A stretch of 24,909 nucleotides of DNA from Clostridiales bacterium (GCA_003516765.1 DPCD01000164.1:637-25545); one strand, 5' to 3'. Positions 6,863-15,540 are shown, counted from the stretch's first letter. A program made the numbers and translations. Notes: generated by a model from the sequence alone, not told the origin.

Positions 6863-7454
6863 ATGCTTCGATAAATTTTACAATTTCGGAAAGGTCGTAT
6901 TCCCCGCCGTCCATGTTGACGGTGAGCGTCCGATCCGCAGGCAGCGTCTCGCGCCACTGATCGTACAGGCTCTTGAGCTCATACACGTACATGAGGTCCA
7001 GATTGTCCTCATACTCGCGCCCGCGCTTTCGCATGTGTTCGAGAATCGTCTGAATCGAGCAGTCGAGATAGATAAACTTGTCAATCTGCGGCATCAGAGA
7101 GTCGATGCCGGACGCGAGCTTCTCAAGCGTGTCAAACTCCGCCTGCGTGAGGTCTCCCTGGTCCAGCCGGTAGCGCGCGATGACGAGGTTCTCCAAAAAG
7201 CACCGGTCGAAGAAGAACAGCTCTGTTTTGGCATTTTCCGGCTTCCACGCCGGATCGTCAAAGTACAGCGACAAAAAGCTTACCTGCGCGTGGAAGGTCC
7301 AGCGTTTGGAATCCGCGTAGTAGTCGCAGATGAAGGGATTGTCCTGCGGGCGCTCCTCGTGGAACGACGCGCGCGCGCCGAAATGGTCGAGAAGCTTTCC
7401 GAGCATCGTGGTCTTGCCGGAGCCGACCGTGCCGCAGATGGCGATGTATTTCAT
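6861..7454 (-). CDS. Deoxynucleoside kinase (dAK/dCK/dGK family)
   Basis: The 197-residue kinase phosphorylates deoxynucleosides using ATP or another NTP, as part of nucleotide salvage. It has the P-loop GTVGSGKTT (residues 8-16), Glu34 in HEERPQDNPF, Asp83-Arg84 in FFDRCFLEN and an Arg-rich lid RKRGREYED (142-150), in the order expected for this family. The ATG at 7454 has GGGAGG 7 nt upstream; a frame extension to 7490 lacks such a site. The base specificity (dA, dC or dG) cannot be read with confidence. It has its own promoter and terminator. Confidence 0.92.
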   Translation of the reverse strand: MKYIAICGTVGSGKTTMLGKLLDHFGARASFHEERPQDNPFICDYYADSKRWTFHAQVSFLSLYFDDPAWKPENAKTELFFFDRCFLENLVIARYRLDQGDLTQAEFDTLEKLASGIDSLMPQIDKFIYLDCSIQTILEHMRKRGREYEDNLDLMYVYELKSLYDQWRETLPADRTLTVNMDGGEYDLSEIVKFIEA

Positions 7455-7498
7455 GTCCGCGCCTCCCTTCGCCTGTTTTCGCCGTGTCAACAGCGCCT

Positions 7499-7527
7499 AT
7501 CATACCGCAAAGGCGGACGCTTGGCAA
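7499..7527 (-). promoter_or_regulatory. Promoter of the deoxynucleoside kinase gene
   Basis: On the minus strand, TTGCCA (7522-7527), a 17-nt spacer and TATGAT (7499-7504), 45 bp upstream of the ATG. Confidence 0.65.
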
Positions 7528-7573
7528 GTTGGCAAAACGCTGAAAACTTGACGCCCGGATGGCAGGACGCGGG

Positions 7574-9163
7574 TCAGGAAAGGTGCGAAAAGCGTTCTGC
7601 GCCGGTCGTTTTTACCCAGCGAAGCAGCAGCGCGTCGAGCGCAAAAAAGACCACGCAGAAGCCAAGCAAAAACGCCTCGGCGCTGACAAGCCCGGCAAGC
7701 CACATCAGCCACAGCGCGCCGGTAGCCAGAATGACGCCCCAGCAAAGAAGCATGGTGAGCATCGTCGCCCAGCCCTGCTTGACTGCCTGCGCCTCGTTCG
7801 TCCAGTCGAGCTTCGCGTGCACAATGCCCTCGCGCAGCCCCAGCAGATTCACAAAGCGCGCAAACAAAATGCCTGCCGCCATGACAAGCGGCGCCCGGTC
7901 CGTCACACTCGCGCAGCATATGCCTGCGACCGCCGCAGTCGGAAGCGTCAGAGAATCCGCCATACGCAGCTTGGAGAGCAGCACCTGACAGCCGGAGACG
8001 GGCATCGACTGCAGAATCCAGAGGCTTTTGCCTTCCAGCGAGACAGAGCTCGGCGTAAAAAACGTCGTGCCCAGCATGCCGCAGATGGCGAGCAGCAAAA
8101 AGACCGGCACCGATGCGGCAAGTTCGGGCAGCTGCACCGCAAGATCCAGAATTGCCGCGCGCCGGATCACCAGCGCCACTGCGCCTACCAACAAAAACAG
8201 CACGCCCATACCGGCGTTGAGCAGATACGTGGGGCTAGCCCACAGGCGGCGAAATTCCCGCTGCACGAGCGCCCTGTCCGGGCTGGAGGTTTCGAGCGTC
8301 TTTTCTTCATACCGGATTTTTGCCGCGCCGCGCTTTGTGGTGACGATGCGGATGAAGCTGTGGTCAAGAACCCAGTACATGAGCGCAAACGGCAGCAGCA
8401 GCGCCAGCAGCGACCACAAAAGCGCCAAAGCGTTTCCCTGCGCCATCGCCCGACCGAGCCAGACCAGAAGTTTCGCGCCCGCAAGAGATTCGGCGATTGC
8501 CGCGCCGTTTTGCGCCAGCTGCTCGATATATCCGTTCATCCGGAACACGACGGCAAAATACGCGCCGAGGAAGACCACGGAGCCAATGACCGTCACCAGA
8601 GACTTGCGGCGCAGACGGCTTGCGAGCAGACTCAAGCCCCACGCCAGAAGGCTCGTCACCGCCAGAGAGAAGAAGTCCAGCGCCGGCAGCAGCAGGACAA
8701 TCGACACCCAGCCCAGCACCGGAAGCGCCGCCGCCTGCGCCCAGGCAAGCGCTGCCGGAACTGCCACAACCAGCCCGAAAATCAGGTTCAAAAGCCACAG
8801 CGACGCCATCCGGCTTGCCAGAATCGCGCGCGGGGCAATCGGCATGGACAAAAGCAGCTCGTTGTCCTTCGCCTCATAGAGCTGCGCCTTCGCGGTAAAG
8901 ACGCTGCCGAACACCATCAGCGCAAATGCCATGATCGCGTACATCGCGAAATAGAGCGAGCCGAAGCCTTCGTGCGCATAGACGCCCGCGATGGCGGAAA
9001 AGCTGGTATAAAACAGCATGCCGAACGCCGCCAGCGCGTAGAGCATAACCGCCAGCATGCCGATTTTCTGCACTTTCGACTGCCGCCTGCGGCTGCGCGA
9101 CGCGCCGGTGAAGTAGGCGCCGAACGCGGCAAGGCGGACCTTCAGAAGCGCTTTGAGCATCAT
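7574..9163 (-). CDS. ABC transporter permease with two similar halves
   Basis: The 529-residue membrane protein has roughly twelve hydrophobic segments. The two halves share a cytoplasmic motif: an acidic stretch followed by LLLSMPIAPRAILASR in the first half, and GKSLWILQSMPVSGCQVLLSK in the second. This suggests an internal duplication, as in the large ABC-2-type permeases of Firmicutes. The start ATG at 9163 overlaps the stop of the upstream ATPase gene (ATGA), so translation is likely coupled; a second ATG at 9160 is an alternative. The substrate is unknown; export is likely from the fold and partner. No hairpin terminator is obvious past the end. Confidence 0.85.
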   Translation of the reverse strand: MMLKALLKVRLAAFGAYFTGASRSRRRQSKVQKIGMLAVMLYALAAFGMLFYTSFSAIAGVYAHEGFGSLYFAMYAIMAFALMVFGSVFTAKAQLYEAKDNELLLSMPIAPRAILASRMASLWLLNLIFGLVVAVPAALAWAQAAALPVLGWVSIVLLLPALDFFSLAVTSLLAWGLSLLASRLRRKSLVTVIGSVVFLGAYFAVVFRMNGYIEQLAQNGAAIAESLAGAKLLVWLGRAMAQGNALALLWSLLALLLPFALMYWVLDHSFIRIVTTKRGAAKIRYEEKTLETSSPDRALVQREFRRLWASPTYLLNAGMGVLFLLVGAVALVIRRAAILDLAVQLPELAASVPVFLLLAICGMLGTTFFTPSSVSLEGKSLWILQSMPVSGCQVLLSKLRMADSLTLPTAAVAGICCASVTDRAPLVMAAGILFARFVNLLGLREGIVHAKLDWTNEAQAVKQGWATMLTMLLCWGVILATGALWLMWLAGLVSAEAFLLGFCVVFFALDALLLRWVKTTGAERFSHLS

Positions 9164-9870
9164 TTTTCCGCCTCCAGTTCCAGAAAGACCGCTTCGAGCG
9201 ACTGGTCGCCCTTGACCTCGTCCATCGTGCCGGAGGCAATGAGCCTGCCTCTGCGGATGATGGCGACGCGGTCGCACAGCTTTTCCGCAACCTCCAGCAC
9301 GTGCGTCGAGAAGAAGATGGCGCCGCCGCGCTGGCAGTGCTCGTGTATCAGCTCCTTGAGAAGATGCGACGCGGTCGGGTCAAGCCCGACAAACGGCTCG
9401 TCCATGATAATCAGCTTCGGCTCGTGCAGAAACGCCGAGATGATCGCAAGCTTCTGCTTCATGCCGTGCGAATAGCCGGACACCGGCTGCGCCAGATCGT
9501 CCGTCAGATCGAAAAGCGCCGCGTACTGATGAATCCGGCGCTGGCGGTCCGCCTGGGATACGCCGTAAATGTCCGCCACAAAGTTGAGATACTGAATGCC
9601 GGAGAGAAACTCGTAGAGATCGGGGTTATCCGGGATATAGGCAAGGCTTTTCTTGCAGGCGATGGGGTCCTGCGCGACGGATGTTCCGGCAATTTCGATG
9701 CTGCCGCTGTCTGGCGTCAGAATGCCGCAGCAGGCCTTGATGGTCGTCGTCTTGCCTGCACCGTTGTGCCCGATGAAGCCGCAGATTTCGCCCGGGGCAA
9801 TGTGAAGCGACAGATCGTCGACGGCGGTTTTCCCGCCGAAGGTTTTGGTCAGATGGCTGATGGTGAGCAT
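9160..9870 (-). CDS. ABC transporter ATP-binding protein
   Basis: The 236-residue ATPase has Walker A GHNGAGKTT (34-42), a signature-like YSHGMKQKL (133-141), Walker B LIIMDEP with catalytic Glu158, and the switch histidine in STHVLEV. The signature is SHGMKQ rather than LSGGQ, which is common in ABC-2/CcmA-type exporters. It powers the permease encoded directly downstream with a 4-nt overlap. AAAGGA precedes the ATG. The CIRCE element lies 75 bp upstream, so HrcA might affect this operon as well as the divergent heat-shock gene (inference). Confidence 0.93.
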   Translation of the reverse strand: MLTISHLTKTFGGKTAVDDLSLHIAPGEICGFIGHNGAGKTTTIKACCGILTPDSGSIEIAGTSVAQDPIACKKSLAYIPDNPDLYEFLSGIQYLNFVADIYGVSQADRQRRIHQYAALFDLTDDLAQPVSGYSHGMKQKLAIISAFLHEPKLIIMDEPFVGLDPTASHLLKELIHEHCQRGGAIFFSTHVLEVAEKLCDRVAIIRRGRLIASGTMDEVKGDQSLEAVFLELEAEK

Positions 9871-9945
9871 AGCTCTCGTCCTTTCCGCTTGCGTTCTTTT
9901 CCGATTAGACGAATTCGAGCGGGTGTTGTTCCCGTTTCATGAGAA

Positions 9946-9972
9946 TTAGCACTCGAAACAAACGAGTGCTAA
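9946..9972. promoter_or_regulatory. CIRCE element (HrcA operator)
   Basis: TTAGCACTC (9946-9954), nine bases, then GAGTGCTAA (9964-9972): a perfect match to the CIRCE consensus bound by the heat-shock repressor HrcA. It lies 118 bp before the Hsp20 start and 75 bp before the divergent ABC operon. The promoter for either side is not clear. Confidence 0.95.
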
Positions 9973-10022
9973 AATTCACAGTCCGTTCATAAAAGAAAGC
10001 AGATTTGTTCATAATCCGGGGG

Positions 10023-10037
10023 TATGCTGGAAGCATA
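10023..10037. repeat. Small inverted repeat in the hsp20 leader
   Basis: TATGCT, GGA, AGCATA (10023-10037) form a 6-bp perfect inverted repeat about 50 bp before the Hsp20 start. It could be a short RNA hairpin or a second protein site; its role is unknown. Confidence 0.5.
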
Positions 10038-10090
10038 AAAAGAAAACAAAGGGGAGCTGCAAAAGGTTCCCGTTCAGGAGGTAAATGAAT

Positions 10091-10516
10091 ATGTTAGTAC
10101 CTTATAACCGCAAGAATCATTCCGTATACAACCCGTTCCAGGATTTCGACGATCTGGAAAGAGCCTTCTTCTCCGACCGTTCGCTGGGCGAACTGAAAAC
10201 CGATATCAAGGACACCGGAGACAGCTACACGCTGGAGGCTGATCTGCCCGGCTTCAAGAAGGAAGACATCCACGTCGATGTAAAGGACAACACCCTGAGC
10301 ATCACCGCCGAGCGTCATTCCGAGTTTGAGCAGAAGGAAAAGAAGAACAGCTTCCTGCGCTGCGAGCGTTCGTTCGGCTCCTACAGCCGCAGCTTTGATA
10401 TCAGCGGCATCGACTGCGCGAACATCAAGGCAGGCTACAAGGACGGCGTCCTGACCCTGACGCTTCCGAAGCAGAAGAAGGAAGAGCCCACCGGTCGCAG
10501 ACTCGAAATCGAATAA
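10091..10516 (+). CDS. Small heat-shock protein (Hsp20/alpha-crystallin family)
   Basis: The 141-residue chaperone holds unfolding proteins without using ATP. The alpha-crystallin domain spans about residues 35-125 and includes YTLEADLPGFKKEDI, a central NTLSITAER strand and the hallmark AGYKDGVLTLTLPK near its end. A short tail follows with an L-E-I motif of the type used for oligomer assembly. The ATG at 10091 is preferred because AGGAGG (10076-10081) is 9 nt upstream; the in-frame ATG at 10085 is only 3 nt from that site. The CIRCE element upstream indicates HrcA control of heat-shock expression. Confidence 0.95.
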   Translation: MLVPYNRKNHSVYNPFQDFDDLERAFFSDRSLGELKTDIKDTGDSYTLEADLPGFKKEDIHVDVKDNTLSITAERHSEFEQKEKKNSFLRCERSFGSYSRSFDISGIDCANIKAGYKDGVLTLTLPKQKKEEPTGRRLEIE

Positions 10517-10531
10517 TCCCGAGATACCAGA

Positions 10532-10566
10532 ATCCCCGCTTCCGATATGGAAGCGGGGATTTTTTT
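10532..10566 (+). terminator. Terminator of the hsp20 gene
   Basis: ATCCCCGCTTCC (10532-10543) pairs perfectly with GGAAGCGGGGAT (10549-10560) around a 5-nt loop, followed by a T run to 10566. The convergent MacB-like gene ends 2 bp further on, so the hairpin may serve both. Confidence 0.93.
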
Positions 10567-10568
10567 GC

Positions 10569-11678
10569 TTAGATGCCGGTGCGGACGTAATGCTCCTGCT
10601 TTCGCTTTTCCACACGCGCTTCAATCTCGGCAGGAATTTTAGTGCTCAAATAGCGCCAGCCGGATTTGATTTCGCGGATAATCAGCACGATCAGACATGT
10701 GACCGGAACGAGGCTGAAAAGCACCAGCAGCACCAGATCGAGCGCGGCGTGGTCCTCGGTGTAGCGCGCGGCGTTCTCCCAGTAGGGGAAGATGACGCCC
10801 GCCGTGTTCATCGAGCGCTCGCCGAACTGCGAAACGACGGTCAGCAGGCTCTTGAGGCTGTAGCGGTCCGTGTTCTGCACGAAGACGCTTGCGTCCTTCG
10901 TCGGGAAGCTCTCGCGCAGAACGCTCAAGCCGAAGCCCGTAATCGGCTCTGCCATGACCAGCTCATAGCAGGAAATGCCGGGGTCTGTGTTCTCCTCACC
11001 GCCTGTGATATGGCGCATGGCGGAGTAGGTGATGAACATGCCTGCGCCGTCCGTGTATGCCTTTTTGCTTGCCTTGTCTTTTTCGCGCGAGACGACGCCT
11101 GCGACCACATACGGCTCATTTTGAATCCAGACCGTCTGTCCGGCGACGTCGTAGCTGCCGAACAGCGCCCAGGAAAGCTCCTCGTCGAGAACGACGCGGT
11201 CATAGGTAAAATCGCGGTTTGAAATGTAGCTGCCGGAGCGAAGGGGCAGGGGGTGGAACAGGAAGAAATCCCCGCCCACGCCGATGGTTTTTGCGGTATA
11301 GCTGACAGATGCGGTCGACACGGAGATATCGCGCGCGGTGGTCGACCAGGCGTCCTGATAGAGGCTGCCGTTCTCGGGCGCTTCGAGCGATGCATCGACG
11401 AATTTCTGCTGGAGCGTCTGATGGAAGGTCTCTACGTCCGTCTCGGTGATCGGCTGGTTTACAGGTTGGAACGCCGAGACCTGCACGAAGTTCTCCGTGC
11501 TCTGTCCCTTCCAGACCTCTGCGGCGGACTGCGTAATTAAAAGATGCGTCACGTGGTGCAGCTTGACCGCGAACACGATCGCCAGCGCCACCAGCACAGC
11601 ATTCAGCAACAGCAGCGCCAGAAACCGCAGCGGAAGCGGCTTTCGCTGCCGTTTGCGCGCAAATTTGCCGCCGCTCAT
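10569..11678 (-). CDS. MacB-like membrane protein with an extracytoplasmic domain, only two membrane helices
   Basis: The 369-residue protein has one helix near the N-terminus (about 18-42), a large outside domain resembling the MacB periplasmic core (with FFLFHPLPLRSGSY, YDRVVLDEELSWALFGS and GQTVWIQNEPYVVAGVV), then one helix at about 312-333 and a basic tail. Normal MacB/FtsX permeases have four helices, so the last two are missing or were never there. Its ATG overlaps the adaptor gene's stop (ATGA), implying coupled translation. MacB-type proteins work with an HlyD/MacA adaptor and an ATPase; the adaptor is next door but no ATPase is. It may be a structural partner of the adaptor rather than a transporter by itself (inference). 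Confidence 0.75.
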   Translation of the reverse strand: MSGGKFARKRQRKPLPLRFLALLLLNAVLVALAIVFAVKLHHVTHLLITQSAAEVWKGQSTENFVQVSAFQPVNQPITETDVETFHQTLQQKFVDASLEAPENGSLYQDAWSTTARDISVSTASVSYTAKTIGVGGDFFLFHPLPLRSGSYISNRDFTYDRVVLDEELSWALFGSYDVAGQTVWIQNEPYVVAGVVSREKDKASKKAYTDGAGMFITYSAMRHITGGEENTDPGISCYELVMAEPITGFGLSVLRESFPTKDASVFVQNTDRYSLKSLLTVVSQFGERSMNTAGVIFPYWENAARYTEDHAALDLVLLVLFSLVPVTCLIVLIIREIKSGWRYLSTKIPAEIEARVEKRKQEHYVRTGI

Positions 11679-13675
11679 CCGTTCTCCGCCAGGCGGACCT
11701 GGGTGCCTGCCTCGATGGGCTTGGTCGACGTGGTAATGACGAACTCGCCCGAGCCGATGCCGGAGACGGCAGAGCTCTTATCGTCGCTTGCCAGCACCTG
11801 CACATCGACGCGCGTGGCGGTGTAGCGGGTGGAAAGCGGGGTGGATTTCGACACGATTGCCAGCACGAACGAGCCGTTGTTGTCTGTCCGGATGGCAGAC
11901 GTGGGGACAATGGCGTCATAGCTTGCGCTCTGCTGCCCGATGGCGAGGGTGATGTTGCTGTCCGGCTGAATGTCGCTGCCGGTGAGTCTAAAGGTCAGCT
12001 GGCGGTTTTTCTGCGGGTTCTGCGGGTCGTTGCCGATGGTTTCGAGCGTTGCGGTCGCGTCGCCCCAGTAGTTGACCAGCTCTGCGGTGTCTCCGACTTT
12101 TACCTTCTTCGCCTGCTCGTTGGTGATGGAGATTTTCACCGTGAAGCCGCGGTCGGTCTGGTTGATGGTGGCAATGGCGGTGTCCGCGCTTGCCGTGTCG
12201 CCCGCGGTGACGGTGACGGAGGCAATCGTGCCGCCGACCTTCGCCGTGACCTCCTGCGCGTCGGCGTCCTTCGTGAGCTTTTCGATGTTCGCCTTTGCTT
12301 CTTCGATTGCCTTCTTTGCCGCCTGCATGTCAAGTGCGGCGGTGTCGCCCTTGTTCATCTCAAAGAGCTTGTCCTCGAGCGCGGTCTTCGTACTCTTGAC
12401 CGTATCGGCAGCGGTAGCGGCAGAGGTAAGGTCGTCGACCTTTTCCTTCTGGTCGTTCGCATTCTGCTGCGCACGCTCCACATCAAGTTCATATCTTTCG
12501 ATTTCAGCTTGCTTTACTTTGTACTTCTTCTGTAAATCTTCCGAACCGACTGCTGCCTTCTTATAGGCGAGGTACGCTTCAGCGTAAGCAAGCTCAGCCT
12601 TTGCTTTGGAGAGCTTTATTACGTCTGCCTCTGCAAGGCTGTAGTACTCATACAAACTGCTAAATGCTGTAATCAGTGGGTCAGCTACGGCATCAACTGT
12701 CTTTTCATCAGCGTAGTTCCCCTCAATTAGCTTTTGCTTAAATTGCTGACTATTAGGACTCTCAATTATTGCCGCCTTTGCAGCATCTGTATTATTTCCG
12801 AAAATCGCCAATACACGCAGATAATCATCTTCATATTTATCAACAAGATAAAGATATTTGTTTAGAGTGACTTCTGGGTTTGAAGAAAGCGCTCTTTTAA
12901 TAGCGTCTTGAGCACTCGTAATTCTGTCATTGCAATCATCAATGACATCTTCAACGTCGCTGATCTTGTCCCAATCGCCGGTATACAACGATTCCAGTGT
13001 CGCTTCCAGCGTCGCCTTTGCAGAATCAGCTGCTGTCTTTAGTGGTTCAAGCGTTTTTTCGAGATCAGCAATCTGACTCTCGAGATTCTTATACTCTGTG
13101 CTATTTTTGATGGTGTCAAGTGCTTTCTTTGCCGCTTCCAGATCTTTGTTATACTCCTTGAGCGCTTCTTCTGCCTTGATCTTTGCAACAGCAATGCTCG
13201 ACGGGTCCAGGGTGCTGTACTGGTTATAGATTGTCAGCGCTTCGTTATAGGCGTCGCGCAGCTTCTGCACGTCGCGGTCCTCCTGCGCCGAATCGTTGGA
13301 GGCGGTGATCAGGCTCTTCTGGTAGTCCAGCTCCTTTGCCTCGAGGTCTGCCTTCGCGGTCTTCAGCTCATCCGATTCCTGCGCCTCCAGGACGAACAGC
13401 ACGTCGCCGGCATTGACTGCCTGCCCGACCTTGCACTTGACGCTCTCGATCTTTCTCGACTGCGCGAGCTTGACGTTGTAGGTTTCGTTGGCGGTGATGG
13501 TGCCCGAGGCGCGGATTTTTGCGTTGATCGTGCCCTGTGTCACCTGCTGCGTCGCAACCTCCGGGAGGGATGCGTTCATGATGGTATTGGAGAAGAAGGT
13601 CAGCACCAGCAGCACCGCCAGAAAAATAATTGCCGCGGTCTTGACCCATTCGCGTCTTTTGACATTCGTATCCAT
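11675..13675 (-). CDS. HlyD/MacA-like adaptor with an extra-long coiled coil
   Basis: The 666-residue protein has an N-terminal membrane anchor (about 13-30), a first biotinyl/lipoyl half (about 50-98, with GTITANETYNVKLAQ), a very long helical coiled coil (about 100-475), the second lipoyl half (about 478-515, GGTIASVTVTAGD) and C-terminal beta domains with YDAIVPTSAIR. MacA/HlyD adaptors usually have 350-480 residues; most of the excess is coiled coil. Roughly residues 158-398 (about 12480-13200) are visibly AT-richer than the rest. It starts 6 bp after the upstream permease's stop and overlaps the MacB-like gene by 4 bp. In a single-membrane cell such proteins extend outward through the wall. 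Confidence 0.85.
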   Translation of the reverse strand: MDTNVKRREWVKTAAIIFLAVLLVLTFFSNTIMNASLPEVATQQVTQGTINAKIRASGTITANETYNVKLAQSRKIESVKCKVGQAVNAGDVLFVLEAQESDELKTAKADLEAKELDYQKSLITASNDSAQEDRDVQKLRDAYNEALTIYNQYSTLDPSSIAVAKIKAEEALKEYNKDLEAAKKALDTIKNSTEYKNLESQIADLEKTLEPLKTAADSAKATLEATLESLYTGDWDKISDVEDVIDDCNDRITSAQDAIKRALSSNPEVTLNKYLYLVDKYEDDYLRVLAIFGNNTDAAKAAIIESPNSQQFKQKLIEGNYADEKTVDAVADPLITAFSSLYEYYSLAEADVIKLSKAKAELAYAEAYLAYKKAAVGSEDLQKKYKVKQAEIERYELDVERAQQNANDQKEKVDDLTSAATAADTVKSTKTALEDKLFEMNKGDTAALDMQAAKKAIEEAKANIEKLTKDADAQEVTAKVGGTIASVTVTAGDTASADTAIATINQTDRGFTVKISITNEQAKKVKVGDTAELVNYWGDATATLETIGNDPQNPQKNRQLTFRLTGSDIQPDSNITLAIGQQSASYDAIVPTSAIRTDNNGSFVLAIVSKSTPLSTRYTATRVDVQVLASDDKSSAVSGIGSGEFVITTSTKPIEAGTQVRLAENG

Positions 13676-13681
13676 AGTTCC

Positions 13682-14566
13682 CTATCCTTTCACGGAGCCT
13701 GCGTAAGTAATACCTTCCACGAGATATGCCTCGCCATGCAGGAACATCAGAAGTCCCGGCACCATGTAAATGACCGCCGCGGCAAATGCAATGCCGATCT
13801 CGCCCGCGTTGATCTGCGACAGATACACGGAAAGCGGCTGCTGCGAGGCATCGGGCAGCAGAATCAGCGGCTGCTCGACCATGTTCCAGTAGTCGATGAA
13901 GACCAGAATGGCGATGGAATACAGTGCGCTGCGGCACTGGGGAAGGCAGATGTTCCAGAAAATGTGCCACTCGCCCGCGCCGTCCAGCTTCGCCGATTCA
14001 ATCAGCGAAGCCGGAATCCGGCGCATGGACTTGGTGAGCAGAAACACCGAAAACGGCGCAAACGCGCCCGGCAGAATGATTGCCCAGCGGGTGTTGAGCA
14101 GTCCCAGAAAATCCGAGACCAGATAGTTTGGCACCAGCGTCACCTGATAGGGCATGAGCATCAGAATGACGTAGGCAAAGAAGATGGTGTCCCGGATTTT
14201 GCCGCGCCACCTCGTGAAGCCGTAGGCGGCGACAGACGCGACCGCCAGCTGCGCCAGCACGATCGGCGCGACCAGAATCACCGAGTTCCAGAATTTATAG
14301 AGGAAGTCCGGGCTTTTCAGCAGCACGGTAAAATACTGGCTGAAGCTGACCTTGTCCGGAATGAATTTCAGATTGATTTTGTCCTTGATGTAGCTCTTGC
14401 CGTCGGTTGCGTTCTGAAATACCTGCCCGTAGTTGGCGGTGATTTCGCTCTGCGTCATGAATGAGTTCGTGATCGTCAGCACCGTCGGCATCAGGAACAA
14501 AAAGGCAAACACGGCGGCAAGCACGGTGAGCATGCCGCGGGAGAAATAGCGCTTTTTCCGTCTCAT
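13682..14566 (-). CDS. Carbohydrate-type ABC permease, MalG family
   Basis: The 294-residue inner-membrane subunit has six predicted helices. Its EAA-type loop, SLIESAKLDGAGEWHIFWNICLP, contacts the ATPase in sugar importers. It ends with EGITYAGSVKG, a typical MalG-family tail. Its ATG at 14566 overlaps the stop of the partner permease gene (ATGA). No ATPase gene is present, so the pair probably uses a shared MsmX-type ATPase encoded elsewhere (family knowledge plus inference). A long outside loop follows the first helix. Confidence 0.93.
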   Translation of the reverse strand: MRRKKRYFSRGMLTVLAAVFAFLFLMPTVLTITNSFMTQSEITANYGQVFQNATDGKSYIKDKINLKFIPDKVSFSQYFTVLLKSPDFLYKFWNSVILVAPIVLAQLAVASVAAYGFTRWRGKIRDTIFFAYVILMLMPYQVTLVPNYLVSDFLGLLNTRWAIILPGAFAPFSVFLLTKSMRRIPASLIESAKLDGAGEWHIFWNICLPQCRSALYSIAILVFIDYWNMVEQPLILLPDASQQPLSVYLSQINAGEIGIAFAAAVIYMVPGLLMFLHGEAYLVEGITYAGSVKG

Positions 14567-15462
14567 CCCTCCACGTCCTTTCCAAAGTAGTTTTCAATGG
14601 CGAACAGAAGGGCAATGAGCGCGATAATCACGATGGCGAGCATGATCGCCGCAGCGGACAGGCGCTGATAATCGAGATTCTTGTTGTACATGTTGTTCAT
14701 GAAATGCTGCAGCATGTAAAGTCCCTCATAGGGATAGTCGCCGGATAGTAAGTAGATCTCGCGGAAGACCTTAAAAGAGTTGATGATGGACAGAATCGTG
14801 ACGAACAGAACCGTCGGCGATAAGTAGCGCAGCTTGATGTGGAAGAACTGATAGACCTTCGACGCGCCCTCGACCTCCGCGACCTCGAGAAGCTCCCTGG
14901 GAATGTTGTTGAGCGCCGCCATAAATAAAATCATGTTGTAGCCGAGGTTCTTCCAGAGAAACAGCAGCACGATGACCACCATGCAGTAGTCCGATTTGAG
15001 CCAGTCGATCGCCTTCACGCCGAAGACGGACAAAAACTCGTTGACCACGCCGTTGGAGTGGAACAGCACCTGCCACACGAGAATGATCGACGCCACGGGA
15101 ACCATCATGGGGCTTAAAAAGAAGGTGCGGAACTGGCTTTTGAACGGAATCCGGCACTCGAGCATCAGCGCCAGCACCAATGCCAGCACCACCGCCAGCG
15201 GAACGGAAAGCCCCGAAAAAACCGCCGTATTTTTGACGGCGATCTGAAACGCGCCGTTGTTCCAGACGTTGATATAGTTCTTGAGTCCCACAAAGCTGTG
15301 GTCCAGCGCGCCTGCGATGAACGAATAATAGATGACCACGCAGAACGGCGCCACGAAGAACATGAGCATGCCGAGAAAGCTCGGACCCGAGAAGCACAGG
15401 GATGCCAGAAAGTCCCGGATTTTCACGTTTACGCCGTTCCATATTTTTTTTGCCTGCTTCAC
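14563..15462 (-). CDS. Carbohydrate-type ABC permease, MalF/UgpA family
   Basis: The 299-residue protein has six predicted helices. Its EAA loop, ELLEVAEVEGASKVYQFFHIKLRYL, is in the expected place. It pairs with the downstream MalG-type subunit, with which it overlaps by 4 bp. The start is a GTG at 15462 with AAAGGA about 7 nt upstream; an upstream in-frame ATG at 15516 would lie inside the intergenic hairpin. It follows the binding-protein gene after a 78-bp gap that holds a stable hairpin. Confidence 0.92.
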   Translation of the reverse strand: MKQAKKIWNGVNVKIRDFLASLCFSGPSFLGMLMFFVAPFCVVIYYSFIAGALDHSFVGLKNYINVWNNGAFQIAVKNTAVFSGLSVPLAVVLALVLALMLECRIPFKSQFRTFFLSPMMVPVASIILVWQVLFHSNGVVNEFLSVFGVKAIDWLKSDYCMVVIVLLFLWKNLGYNMILFMAALNNIPRELLEVAEVEGASKVYQFFHIKLRYLSPTVLFVTILSIINSFKVFREIYLLSGDYPYEGLYMLQHFMNNMYNKNLDYQRLSAAAIMLAIVIIALIALLFAIENYFGKDVEG

Positions 15463-15498
15463 GCTTCGGTCCTTTCTGTTTTCTGAGAAATTCACGTG

Positions 15499-15530
15499 TC
15501 CGGAAGGACAGCGCAAGCTGCCCTTCCGGA
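15499..15530 (-). other. Stem-loop between the binding-protein and permease genes
   Basis: The 14-nt arms at 15499-15512 and 15517-15530 pair around a 4-nt loop. On the minus strand they form TCCGGAAGGGCAGC and GCTGTCCTTCCGGA, with one G-U pair. No T run follows, so it is more likely an RNA-stabilising or processing hairpin that lowers permease output relative to the lipoprotein, as in other sugar operons. Confidence 0.75.
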
Positions 15531-15540
15531 TTGGTTTTGT

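Noticed and set aside
7559..9475. A 638-codon open frame on the plus strand
   Set aside because: It lies antisense to the ABC permease and ATPase genes, is rich in Arg, Gln and His, and has no family motif. High GC with strong third-base bias creates such shadows.
10018..10030. Sigma-B-like promoter GGGTAT before hsp20
   Set aside because: The matching -35 element is not at the required 12-14 bp distance, and many Clostridia lack sigma-B.
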